From NCBI GenBank assembly GCA_963781035.1, contig CAWAEN010000015.1, forward strand, positions 310,001-374,000: DNA of 64,000 nucleotides, read 5' to 3'. The position numbers and the translations under genes are program-made. This DNA is from SZUA-35 sp963781035. GTDB lineage: Bacteria > Actinomycetota > Acidimicrobiia > Acidimicrobiales > SZUA-35. Within the stretch, counting starts at the first letter, position 1, and every line of letters starts with the position of its first letter. Below the pieces are notes generated by a model, which was not told the origin of the DNA, ran no database searches, and was given only the letters and a program-made list of their open reading frames with translations. Positions 36,279 through 44,682 of the stretch are shown here, piece by piece.

Positions 36279-36421
36279 GCCGCAAACCTCGGGTTCGCGC
36301 CACCGGTTTTCGGGGGTCACAGCCTCCGGTTGACGCTGGTCCGCACCCAGCCGAGCGGCACTCGTTCGAACCGGAGGCTATGACCCCCGGAACTGTGGGG
36401 CACAAACCCGAGGTTTGCGGC
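36279..36421. repeat. 143-bp two-tier palindrome between flhB and flhA
   Basis: Outer arms GCCGCAAACCTCGGGTT (36279-36295) and its complement (36405-36421) are perfect over 17 bp. Inner arms 36311-36331 and 36369-36389 are 21 bp with one mismatch (centre of the left arm CGGGGGTCACAGCCTCCGG). CTGAT occurs on both flanks (36274-36278 and 36424-36428). No open frame or transposase is present. It may terminate or attenuate flhA transcription, or be a small mobile palindrome. Confidence 0.75.
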
Positions 36422-36434
36422 TACTGATCGGGGG

Positions 36435-38591
36435 ATGGGGGTCGAAGCTGGTGGTGACCACGACGGTCACTTTCGTCAGCCAGGGACGGCCGACTCACAC
36501 CGAGGTTTCGTGATTCCCACACGCACCGGAGGAGGGCTGCTGTCCGCCTTGATCATCGGCGTCGTTGCGCTGATGGTCATTCCGCTGCCCGCTGCCGTCC
36601 TCGATCTGCTGTTGGCCATCAACATCGCGCTTGCCGTCACCCTCTTGCTGACGACGATCCTGTCGACGCGATCGCTCGACATGGCCTCGTTCCCGTCACT
36701 GCTGCTGATCGCCACGCTCTTCCGCCTGGCGCTCAACGTCAGCTCGACCCGACTCATCCTCACCACCGGCTCAGCCGGCAGCGTCATCACCTCGTTCGGC
36801 TCCTTCGTCGTCGGCGGCTCGATCGTCGTCGGCCTCGTCGTCTTCCTGATCCTGGTGATCATCCAGTTCGTCGTCATCACCAACGGCGCCTCCCGCGTCG
36901 CCGAGGTCGGCGCACGCTTCACCCTCGACGCCATGCCCGGCAAGCAGATGGCCATCGACGCCGATCTCAGCGCCGGCCTCATCGACGAATCGACGGCCCG
37001 CGACCGCCGCCAGGAGATCAGCCAAGAAGCCGACTTCTACGGCGCAATGGACGGTGCCTCCAAGTTCGTCAAGGGCGATGCCATCGCCGGCGTCCTCATC
37101 ACCGTCATCAACCTGCTCGGCGGCATGATCATCGGCGTGCTCGAACAGGGCATGTCGTTCGGCGAGGCCGTCGACAACTTCTCGCTCCTGACCGTCGGCG
37201 ACGGCCTCGTCAGCCAGATCCCCGCTCTGCTCATCTCGATCGCCAGCGGCATCATCGTCACCCGCGCCGCCGGCGGCTCCGATCTCGGATCCGACATCGG
37301 CTCGCAGATCGGTGCCCAGTTCCGAGCCCTGCGCTTCGGCGGCATCGCCATCGCCGGCCTGGGTCTGGCACCCGGACTTCCGATCGTGCCCTTCGTCAGC
37401 GTCGGTGCAGCGATGATCCTGACCAGCCGCCGCCTCGAACAGAATCAGAACCAGGCCATCGAGACCGAGCAGGTCGAAATCGAGTCCGTCTTCGACCCAG
37501 ACGATCCGCAGGTCCTGGCCGGCGAAATTCGGCCGGAGCCCCTCGGACTCGAACTGGCCGTCGACATGGTCGACCTCGTCGACCCTGCCTCGGGCGGCGA
37601 TCTGCTCGACCGAGTACGAGCCCTCCGCCGCAAGCTGGCACTCGAGATGGGCCTGATCATTCCCGCCGTCCACACGCGGGACAACATGGACCTCCTCCCG
37701 GGCGAATACTCGATCATCGTCCACGGCGTCGAGATGGCTCGCGGCCGAGCCCCGGCCGGTCACGTCCTGGTCATCAGCGATCGCCTGGACGAGCTCCCCG
37801 GCCCGGTCGAGACCGAGCCCGTCTTCGGCCTCCCAGCCAAGTGGATCCCGATCGAGCAGCGAATGCTGGCCGAGACCGGCGACGCCACGATCATCGACCG
37901 CTCGTCCGTCCTCACCACCCACATGGCCGAGATCGTGCGGATGAACGCCGCCGACCTCCTCAGCCGCCAGGAGGTGAAGGAGCTGATCGAGCTGGTTCGC
38001 CAGACCGATCCGGCCGTCGTCGAGGAGCTCATCTCGAGCGACCTGACGATCGCCGAACTCCAGCGAGTCCTGCAGGAGCTGCTCTCCGAGGGCGTCCCGA
38101 TCAGAGACATCGTTCGCATCATCGATGTGGTCAGCGAACGGGCCCGGATCACCAGGAACATCCGCGACCTGACCGAGTCGGTTCGGACCGCACTCGGTCC
38201 GTCGATCTCGGCCGGCAACGCCACCGCCGACGGCATGTTGCCCGTCATCACGATCGATCCGATGCTCGAACACCAGTTGATCTCGAGCTTGCGCGACGGA
38301 GTCAACGGCACCGATTTCCAGATCGAACCCAATGATCTCCACGAAGTGATCAATGCCTTCCGGGCCAAGGTCGCCAGCGTCGAACAGCGAGGTCTGGCGC
38401 CCGTGATCCTCACATCGAGGCTGCTCCGCAGCCCGCTACACCGCCTTCTCGCACTCACTGAGATCCCCGCTCCCGTGCTCGCCATGGAGGAGCTGGGATC
38501 ACAAGTGAGAGTCGAAACACAGGGCTTCGTCGAAGTCCCCACGAACAGGATGATGATCAATGAGCAAACACCATCGCTTCACAGGCCGTGA
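36435..38591 (+). CDS. flhA: flagellar export gate protein FlhA
   Basis: This protein of about 700 residues has an eight-helix N-terminal membrane half (LLSALIIGVVALMVIPLPAA, SLDMASFPSLLLIATLFRLA, LNVSSTRLIL) with the conserved cytoplasmic FHIPEP-type segment VGARFTLDAMPGKQMAIDAD, and a C-terminal cytoplasmic ring domain (LEMGLIIPAVHTRDNMDLLP, LPAKWIPIEQRMLAE, IRDIVRIIDVVSERARITRN). Frame intact. The ATG at 36435 is used; a GTG at 36510 directly before IPTRTGGGLL is an equally good start. It overlaps the next gene by 32 bp. Confidence 0.93.
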   Translation: MGVEAGGDHDGHFRQPGTADSHRGFVIPTRTGGGLLSALIIGVVALMVIPLPAAVLDLLLAINIALAVTLLLTTILSTRSLDMASFPSLLLIATLFRLALNVSSTRLILTTGSAGSVITSFGSFVVGGSIVVGLVVFLILVIIQFVVITNGASRVAEVGARFTLDAMPGKQMAIDADLSAGLIDESTARDRRQEISQEADFYGAMDGASKFVKGDAIAGVLITVINLLGGMIIGVLEQGMSFGEAVDNFSLLTVGDGLVSQIPALLISIASGIIVTRAAGGSDLGSDIGSQIGAQFRALRFGGIAIAGLGLAPGLPIVPFVSVGAAMILTSRRLEQNQNQAIETEQVEIESVFDPDDPQVLAGEIRPEPLGLELAVDMVDLVDPASGGDLLDRVRALRRKLALEMGLIIPAVHTRDNMDLLPGEYSIIVHGVEMARGRAPAGHVLVISDRLDELPGPVETEPVFGLPAKWIPIEQRMLAETGDATIIDRSSVLTTHMAEIVRMNAADLLSRQEVKELIELVRQTDPAVVEELISSDLTIAELQRVLQELLSEGVPIRDIVRIIDVVSERARITRNIRDLTESVRTALGPSISAGNATADGMLPVITIDPMLEHQLISSLRDGVNGTDFQIEPNDLHEVINAFRAKVASVEQRGLAPVILTSRLLRSPLHRLLALTEIPAPVLAMEELGSQVRVETQGFVEVPTNRMMINEQTPSLHRP

Positions 38592-39760
38592 ACTCAGCAC
38601 CCTCCTCGAGCAGGTTCGGGAGGAGCTGGGGTCAGAGGCAACGATCCTCGAGGCCAACAAGGTTCTCACCGGCGGCGTGGCCGGCTTCTTCAAGACCGAG
38701 AAGTTCGAGGTGATCGCGGCCGGCAACGAGCCGAGCATCGACCTCGATGCCGAGGGCGGAACCTCGACGATCCGTCTCGATCTGATCGAGGCCGATGGCT
38801 CCCCCGCCGCCGACTTCACCGTCGGCGGTCATCCCCGCCATGCCCATGCCCATGCACCTCGGGCCGAATCGTTCGACGACGCTGTTGCTGCCGTGATGAA
38901 CGACGATCCGATTCGCCGCAGTCGGCTGTTCCCGGACGACGATGACCTCGACATCCGCATGTTCGACTCCCCGAATGCGAACCCCGCCCCTGCGGCGTCC
39001 GACCATGGCCTCCCGACTCCGGGCGACCGGACCGCGCTGCTCGAACGAACCGACACGATCAGCATCAGCGATCGAATCGGCTTCGGCCAGCCTGACGTCG
39101 CTCCCGAGACGAGCGGGCAACACACCGAACGCAGGTTCGGCGACATCCTCACGAACGAGCTCGCTCAGCCAGACGTCGCAGCTCGGCCGATCGACACGAA
39201 CGCGTTCTGGAATCGGCTCGAGAAGCTGGACACGTCCGTCCCCACACTCGACCTCGACAGCCCGATCATCGCCGTGGTCGGCAATCGCTCATCAGCGCTG
39301 TCGGTCGCCAAACGGATCGAGGCCAGTGCCGCCGGCCAACGCCCCGCGCTGGCCGCGGTCACGGCGACTCCGCACGACCTGGACATGCCGGCGTGGCAAC
39401 TCATCGACACGATGACCGAGCTCGACGACCGCCTCCGCTTCTGGGGCCAGGCCGATCGCCAGGGTGTCGTGATCATCGACGCCGACCTCGGCGATGACGC
39501 CGCGAGAACGGTGGCGAAGGTGCGCAGTGCCGGAGCACGCGTGTCTGCATCTCACCATCGATGAGGAGTTGACACCGCAGCGAATCTTCTCGCTGATGGA
39601 GAAGCTCGGCGGCAACGTCGTGATCGACCTCACCTTCCGAGCGACGCCGGAGTACGTCCTGGACCTGCTCGATCGTCGCGTTCCGCTGGCCTCGGTCGGC
39701 GGCCGCAGGGTCGACGCCGGCCTCGTGTTCGCGTTCGAGCAGGCGGTACACGGTGGCTGA
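38560..39760 (+). CDS. FlhF-like protein with degenerate SRP-GTPase domain (frameshifted)
   Basis: The N-terminus FTGRELSTLLEQVREELGSE and ILEANKVLTGGVAGFFKTEK match FlhF, which places flagella at the pole. After a variable middle, the expected G domain begins IIAVVGNRSSALSVAKRIEA, where GNRSSALS replaces a P-loop (GxxxxGKT), and the Walker B/DTAGR position reads VVIIDADLGDD. It therefore looks unable to bind GTP normally. Near 39540 one inserted base shifts the frame to CLHLTIDEELTPQRIFSLME and VPLASVGGRRVDAGLVFAFE. Gene order after flhA is that of flhF. No FlhG partner is seen. Confidence 0.7.
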
Positions 39761-40094
39761 GGACGGCTCCTCTCGTCGTGTCGAGCTCGTCGAGACCTCC
39801 GACCCGGACGGTGCCGAAGCAGGACGGACCGGACTCGGCCTCGTGGTCGGTCTCGTGGTCGGGCGGTCGAGCTTGATCGGTGCGGCCACCGGCACGGAAC
39901 GCTTCGAAGTCGCCATCGCCCACTTCGTCGGGGTGGTGCTGGCATCGGTGGCCGGGATCCTGCTTCTCGGCGTGATCTACGACCAGGTCACACGAAGCAC
40001 ACCGATGATCGAGGAGACCACTCCGGGCTCGCCGGACACCGGCGAGGTCGGGCCGAGCACCCGATCCGAGCTCCCCATCGGGATGCCATCGTGA
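39753..40094 (+). CDS. small membrane protein between flhF-like gene and fliW
   Basis: I do not recognise the family. The 113-residue product overlaps the end of the FlhF-like gene and has a charged N-terminus, a glycine-rich hydrophobic segment (GLGLVVGLVVG) and a membrane helix FVGVVLASVAGILLLGVIYD, followed by an acidic/Ser-Thr tail. Coupling to the flagellar arm suggests a motility-related role, but nothing in the sequence proves it. Confidence 0.55.
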   Translation: MAEDGSSRRVELVETSDPDGAEAGRTGLGLVVGLVVGRSSLIGAATGTERFEVAIAHFVGVVLASVAGILLLGVIYDQVTRSTPMIEETTPGSPDTGEVGPSTRSELPIGMPS

Positions 40095-40142
40095 GCACGA
40101 CTGAGCACCGGGCAAGAACCTGGCGCCCACAGCGGCGAACGG

Positions 40143-40148
40143 TAGGGT
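40143..40148 (+). promoter_or_regulatory. -10 element TAGGGT, leaderless fliW promoter
   Basis: TAGGGT is followed by exactly seven bases and then GTG at 40156. This TANNNT-N7-start layout is the usual leaderless promoter of actinobacteria and is repeated in front of the mannitol dehydrogenase gene (57613-57618, GTG 57626). It implies fliW-csrA can be transcribed apart from the upstream flagellar genes. Confidence 0.5.
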
Positions 40149-40155
40149 GGCGACC

Positions 40156-40590
40156 GTGATCGTCACTTCGACAAGGTTCGGCACGCTCGACGTTCCCGAC
40201 GACCGAGCGATCGACTTCGGCCCGGGTCTCCTGGGGTTCCCAGACGGGCGCCGATACGTCCTCGTGGAGATCGAGGACGACGAGGACTACTTCTGGATCC
40301 AGAGTGTCGAGCTGGCGGAGATCGCGTTCCTCTGCATTCGTCCTTGGGACTTCTTTCCCGATTACGAGCTCGACGTCCCCGACGACATCCAGGAGCAGAT
40401 CGATCTCCACGACCCGGTCGACTCCGAGGTCTTTCTGCTCCTCACCACGCACCACGACGGCGAGGATCTGGTCGACATCACCGCCAACCTCCTCGGTCCG
40501 ATCATCCTGAACTCCGGCAACCTCCAGGCCAGACAGGTCGTGCTGAACACCACCGAATACAGCACCCGCGAACCATTGGTGGCCAGCTGA
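40156..40590 (+). CDS. fliW: flagellar assembly factor FliW
   Basis: FliW binds and antagonises CsrA and is itself titrated by flagellin. The protein has the family landmarks TRFGTLDVPDDRAIDFGPGL, LGFPDGRRYVLVE, FWIQSVELAEIAFLCIRPWD, FFPDYELDV, and the late TANLLGPIILNSGNLQARQV. The GTG at 40156 (VIVTSTRFG) is chosen over GTG 40147 because of the leaderless promoter. The TGA overlaps the csrA ATG (ATGA), the classic fliW-csrA pair. Confidence 0.93.
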   Translation: MIVTSTRFGTLDVPDDRAIDFGPGLLGFPDGRRYVLVEIEDDEDYFWIQSVELAEIAFLCIRPWDFFPDYELDVPDDIQEQIDLHDPVDSEVFLLLTTHHDGEDLVDITANLLGPIILNSGNLQARQVVLNTTEYSTREPLVAS

Positions 40591-40820
40591 TGCTGGTCCT
40601 CAGCCGCCGTCCGAACCAGAGCATCATCATCAGCAACGACATCGTCGTCACGGTGATCGAGGTACGCGGCGACCAGGTGCGGCTCGGCATCAAGGCGCCG
40701 CGGAGCGTCACGGTGCACCGCGACGAGGTGGCGGCAGAGATCAAGGCAGCGAACGAAGAGGCAGCCAAGGGCGCACACGCCCAACCCAAGGGCCTGCCCC
40801 GTCCTCCGAAGCGGAGCTGA
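40590..40820 (+). CDS. csrA: carbon storage regulator CsrA
   Basis: This 76-residue protein begins MLVLSRRPNQSIIISNDIVV and contains VIEVRGDQVRLGIKAPRSVT with VHRDEVAAEI, including the Arg of the conserved HRxEV segment used for RNA contact. The last 20 residues form a Lys/Pro-rich tail. CsrA represses translation by binding GGA-containing hairpin loops near ribosome-binding sites; matching loops precede the four flagellin genes in this window. Confidence 0.95.
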   Translation: MLVLSRRPNQSIIISNDIVVTVIEVRGDQVRLGIKAPRSVTVHRDEVAAEIKAANEEAAKGAHAQPKGLPRPPKRS

Positions 40821-40848
40821 CCTCCGCGATCCGAGCTCGCCGATCGGC

Positions 40849-41544
40849 TCAGCTCACCGGTCGGTAGGTCCAGTGCCAAGGCTCGCGGGGAACGTCTTCG
40901 ACGAACCCGTAGCGCCACGCGTTCGTCCGCATCCATTCGAGCGCAGGTCCATCGAGATCGAGGTCAGTGGCGACGCCCCAGCCGTGATTCGACGTGCCGG
41001 GGACCGCCGCGAGGCCACCCTCGTTGTACAGACCCTTCTCTCTGGCGAGCCGCTCCTGCACGTCGATCGGGCGGTAGCTGTCGGTGATCCGGATCGCCAC
41101 ACCCTCTGCGGCTGCGGCGTCGATCATCTGGCCGAGCCCGTTGGCTGCGGGCGCCCACAGGGAATGCCCGGTGGATCCGACCGGAGCGAGCGCCGCGGCC
41201 GGGATCGTGCCGTTCCCATGGGCGAGTAGCTCCGCGGGCGGGGCCAGCGACCCGTAGCTTCCGGGCGTCTTCTGAATCGCCGGGGTGAGAGGAAGCGCTG
41301 AGGAAGCGGAGCCGAAGGCGAGGTCTGTCGCTCCGGTCGGACCGACGCCCGCCCGTTCCTGTTCGAGCATGAGTCCGAAGCCGAGCCGGCGGCCGCCGGT
41401 CGCCGGGGCAACGGTCGCAGTCCGTAGAGCCGCGAACCGTTGTTCGATTTCGTTGACTCGTCCGGGGACTCCCTCGATCACAAGAGACAGTTTCGGTAGC
41501 CGACCGTCGCGAATGAGCATTCCGCCCGAACCGTGTCGACTCAT
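40849..41544 (-). CDS. VanY-type D-alanyl-D-alanine carboxypeptidase/peptidase
   Basis: The C-terminal half has the zinc-peptidase motifs ITDSYRPIDVQERLAREKGL, SNHGWGVATDLDLDG (SxHxxGxAxD) and EPWHWTYRPVS. The N-terminal half (LSLVIEGVPGRVNEIEQRFA) carries a helix resembling that of the flagellar transglycosylase at 11151. No signal peptide is evident. Directly convergent with csrA, it may serve the flagellum by trimming peptidoglycan. The start is uncertain: 41544 (MSRHGSGG) and 41520 (MLIRDGR) are both possible, and the open frame reaches 41631. Confidence 0.8.
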   Translation of the reverse strand: MSRHGSGGMLIRDGRLPKLSLVIEGVPGRVNEIEQRFAALRTATVAPATGGRRLGFGLMLEQERAGVGPTGATDLAFGSASSALPLTPAIQKTPGSYGSLAPPAELLAHGNGTIPAAALAPVGSTGHSLWAPAANGLGQMIDAAAAEGVAIRITDSYRPIDVQERLAREKGLYNEGGLAAVPGTSNHGWGVATDLDLDGPALEWMRTNAWRYGFVEDVPREPWHWTYRPVS

Positions 41545-41630
41545 ATGTCCACATCGGCCGACGAAGCTTCGAAGCGAACCACGCGACCGGCCCTCCGTCA
41601 GGGCAGGCAAGCCACAACGGAGTTTCGTCA

Positions 41631-43025
41631 ATGAGTTCGCACGTCAGACCGAAGGAGAAGCCGATCGATCACCTGCGGGCTCCGATCGAGCGGATCATCC
41701 ATCTGGAGAACATGTCCGGCATCGCGTTGATCGCCGGCGCCGTTGTCGCCCTCGTTCTGGCCAACCTGCCCGGTCGCCGAGGCCGTCGATCACTTCTGGC
41801 ACACCCACATCAAGGTGACGTTCGGTCCGATCGAACTCGATGAATCGCTGACCCACTGGATCAACGACGGTCTGATGACCATCTTCTTCTTCGTCGCCGG
41901 CCTCGAGATCAAACGTGAACTCGCCGTCGGCGATCTTCGTGATCCCCGCACTGCAGCGCTTGCCCGGTGTTGCCGCTCTCGGCGGCATGGTCGTGCCCGC
42001 CGGCTTGTTCATCGCTTCTCAGCGGCTCAGCGTTCCGGAACGGGTGGGGCGTGCCGATGGCCACCGACATCGCCTTTGCCGTCGGCGTTCTGACCCTGCT
42101 CGGCAATCGTGTACCCAGCCGCCTCAAGATGCTGCTCCTCACGCTTGCCATCGTCGACGACCTGGGGGCGATCCTGGTCATCGCCGTGTTCTACACGGCA
42201 TCGCTCAACACCACGGCCCTCATCGCCGCCGCCGGTTGCCTCGCCGGACTGATCATCTTTCGCCAGCTCGGCGTGTGGTGGATGCCCGCGTATGTGCGTC
42301 GTCGGCGTCGCCCTGTGGGTCGCCACGTTCGAGTCGGGCATCCACGCCACCCTCGCCGGCGTCGTCTGCGGCTTGCTCGCTCCGGCCACGCCACGGCGTC
42401 CGAACGAGACGATCGTCGTCGCCCCTCCGGCCGTTGCTCTCGACGAGCTGAAGGCGATCATCTTCGACACCGGGAAACACGCTCGGTCGTCGACCGACTG
42501 ATCCACGCCCTCCACCCCTTCACGGCGTTCCTGATCGTTCCGCTCTTCGCCCTCGCCAACACGGGCGTGCCGACGCCTCCCGCTGCCGTTCTCGACGCAG
42601 CAACGTCGAGCGTCGGACAGGCGATCTTCGTCGGGCTCGTGATCGGCAAGCCGCTCGGCATCGTGTCGGCCTCCTGGTTGGCCGTCCGGCTCGGAATCGC
42701 CACACTCCCCAAGGGCGTCACCTGGATGCACATGATCGGCATCGGCTTCCTCGGCGGCATCGGGTTCACCGTGTCGCTCTTCATCACCGACCTCGCCTTC
42801 GAAGACGCAGGTGCGGTGGCCAACGCCAAGATCGCCATCCTCCTCGCCTCCATTGTTGCCGCCGCCGCCGGAGCTGCGTTCCTGAAGCTCGGAACGAAGG
42901 CATCGCCGAACAGCTCCGAGAGCGATCTCGGCCCCATCGATTACAGCGAGCTCGACGCCTCGACCGAAACCGTTCTACCGGTCGGTATCGGGGCCAACGC
43001 CGACGTGCGGACCAACGTGATCTGA
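41631..43025 (+). CDS. nhaA: Na+/H+ antiporter NhaA (at least five frameshifts)
   Basis: The fragments assemble in order into a complete NhaA: RIIHLENMSGIALIAGAVVA, VAEAVDHFWHTHIKVTFGPI, GLMTIFFFVAGLEIKRELAV, GVPMATDIAFAVGVLTLLGN, LLLTLAIVDDLGAILVIAVF, VALWVATFESGIHATLAGVV, VPLFALANTGV and HMIGIGFLGGIGFTVSLFIT. Both transport aspartates (in VDDLGA) are present. Frame changes lie near 41770, 41961, 42015, 42296 and 42470-42483, each explained by one extra base (or equivalent). It is either a consensus-error hotspot or a young pseudogene; almost no in-frame decay is visible, favouring the former. Confidence 0.85.
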
Positions 43026-43082
43026 CGACTCGGCGTCGCCAAGAGCGAACTCCAGTCGGGTGGGCCCGAGCTGGTGTCGCAC

Positions 43083-43120
43083 GTCGGTTGCGTTCTTCGA
43101 GAGAGGAGAACGCAACCGAC
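43083..43120. terminator. bidirectional terminator hairpin, 14-bp stem
   Basis: GTCGGTTGCGTTCT (43083-43096) pairs perfectly with AGAACGCAACCGAC (43107-43120) around a 10-base loop. It lies between the convergent nhaA and metallophosphatase genes. Confidence 0.75.
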
Positions 43121-43161
43121 GGCAATATCGACGGCCACATCTCCCGGTCGACGCGCTGATC

Positions 43162-43815
43162 TCAGCAGGAGGCCGAACCAGCATCCACCAACGGGGTTTC
43201 GTTCGACTCGACGTTCACGAACTCCCAGTCGTAACCGTCCTCCCGGAGCGTGAGTCGCAGAACACCGCGGTGTTCGTTGGTCCGCACCATCGAGCCGGCG
43301 CGAGGTTCACCGAACGCGGTGAACTCGGCCCCTCCCATACCAACGGTGAAGTTCATCATGCCGTCCGGCGACGGGTCGCCGTTGGGCGCGAGGGGCCCGA
43401 GCCGTTCGTAGTGGTGGGAGTGGCCGACGACGAGCACGTCGGCCCCCGACCCGTGGACACGACCGTAGAAGTCACCCATTCTCGGGATACCTCGATAGTT
43501 CGCGGACGATGTGAACCGGGGCTCGTGCCACATCACGAGGCGGCACTCGACGTGCGGAAGGTCCTCGACCGAGCCGACGTCGTACGCCAGATCGCCCGGC
43601 ATGAGGATCGTTCCGTCGAGCGATCGGACCAGCGCAGCCACTTCGGCATCCGGCCCCCGGCAGTCGGTGAGATCGGCGACGGCCAGCACGGTCGCTTCGG
43701 TGCTGATCGGAGTCGGGCTCACCGGTCCTGTGCCGGCCGCTCCGGTACCCGCCTCGCCATCGGTACAGGACACAGCCACCATGACGAAACAGGTCAGGGC
43801 CGCCGCAAAACGCAT
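43162..43815 (-). CDS. calcineurin-like metallophosphatase, lipoprotein, internally shortened
   Basis: A signal peptide with lipobox (MRFAAALTCFVMVAVSC) predicts a lipid-anchored exported protein. The N-terminal metal motif is present (VLAVADLTDC, GTILMPGDLAYDVGSVED), as is the C-terminal GADVLVVGHSHHYERLGPLA with GMMNFTVGMGGAEFT and VRTNEHRGVLRLTLREDGYD. Between SVED and CRLVMWHEPRFTSS, where purple-acid-phosphatase-like relatives have about 80-110 residues including the GNHE metal motif, the sequence is missing in frame. At 217 residues it is therefore short and probably inactive or altered. Confidence 0.75.
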   Translation of the reverse strand: MRFAAALTCFVMVAVSCTDGEAGTGAAGTGPVSPTPISTEATVLAVADLTDCRGPDAEVAALVRSLDGTILMPGDLAYDVGSVEDLPHVECRLVMWHEPRFTSSANYRGIPRMGDFYGRVHGSGADVLVVGHSHHYERLGPLAPNGDPSPDGMMNFTVGMGGAEFTAFGEPRAGSMVRTNEHRGVLRLTLREDGYDWEFVNVESNETPLVDAGSASC

Positions 43816-43863
43816 TCATCAACGCTAGTCGTTGTCCCGTCTCGGACAGCGTCGGGACAGCGC

Positions 43864-44682
43864 TCAGCCTCGGTCGAGGCGACCGCGAAGCGCCAGCAGC
43901 GCCATGCTCTGCGAGATCACTCCGACGATCAAGATCGCCAGGAATCCCTTGCCGAGCTCAGCCCACTCCCAGGTGTCACCGGTGAGCGAACGCATGCTCT
44001 CCAGGATGTAGGTGATCGGGTTGAAACGGGCAATGGTGCGGAGCCAGCCGGTGAGCTGGTCGAGCGGCACCGTGGACGATGTCAGGAACGCGAACGGGAA
44101 GAACAAGATGAAGCTCGCCCCGACCGCTCCCGGGTTGGCAGTCTTGAGCGCGATCGCATACGGGAAACCGGTGAAGGCGAGCCCCCAGAAGGCACCGATG
44201 AGTACGAACAGCACCATGCCCAGTGGCCCGGTCCCGAACGACACGCCGACCAGAAGACCCAGCAGGATCACAGGGATACACAACCCGATCACGAGCACCA
44301 GATCAGACACCATCAAGCCCAACAACAGCGGGAGGCGCCGAGCGGGACTGAGCAGCAGGCGGTCGAAGTATCCGGACTGGATGTCGGTGACGAGGCCTGG
44401 TGCGCGCGAGATCCCCGTCACCGCGAAGATGATGGCCGTCGGCAACTGGAAGGCCCGATAGTCGAAGCCCTCGTTCCCGGGGAAACCCTCCGTGAGATCC
44501 TGCAGTGCTCCGACGTTCACGATGAAGAAGAACGCCGGGATGAAGAGCGCGGGGACGAACGTCTCGGGCTCCCTGGGAATGGCCCGCAGCGCCCGTTTCG
44601 ACACGGTGATCAGATCGCGGACGAAACCGGACGGTCTTGCCCTCACCATTCGCACCGGCGTTGTCGTCTCTGTCGCGGTCAT
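43864..44682 (-). CDS. ABC-2 type transporter permease
   Basis: This 272-residue protein has about six membrane helices (ETFVPALFIPAFFFIVNVGA, LPTAIIFAVTGISRAPGLVT, LLLGLMVSDLVLVIGLCIPV, SFILFFPFAFLTSSTVPLDQ) and the ABC-2 signature LARFNPITYILESMRSL-like segment near residue 225. It forms an exporter with the ATPase encoded upstream; the genes overlap by four bases. The DrrB-like layout suggests export of a lipid or small hydrophobic molecule; the substrate is unknown. Confidence 0.88.
   Translation of the reverse strand: MTATETTTPVRMVRARPSGFVRDLITVSKRALRAIPREPETFVPALFIPAFFFIVNVGALQDLTEGFPGNEGFDYRAFQLPTAIIFAVTGISRAPGLVTDIQSGYFDRLLLSPARRLPLLLGLMVSDLVLVIGLCIPVILLGLLVGVSFGTGPLGMVLFVLIGAFWGLAFTGFPYAIALKTANPGAVGASFILFFPFAFLTSSTVPLDQLTGWLRTIARFNPITYILESMRSLTGDTWEWAELGKGFLAILIVGVISQSMALLALRGRLDRG

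Noticed and set aside
36279..36421. Miniature inverted-repeat transposable element
   Set aside because: CTGAT flanks could be a target duplication but are offset by three bases on the right, and no second copy or related transposase is in the window. Kept only as a palindrome.
36771..38342. Long minus-strand open frame opposite flhA
   Set aside because: Acidic, repetitive composition typical of an antisense shadow; flhA is intact on the other strand.
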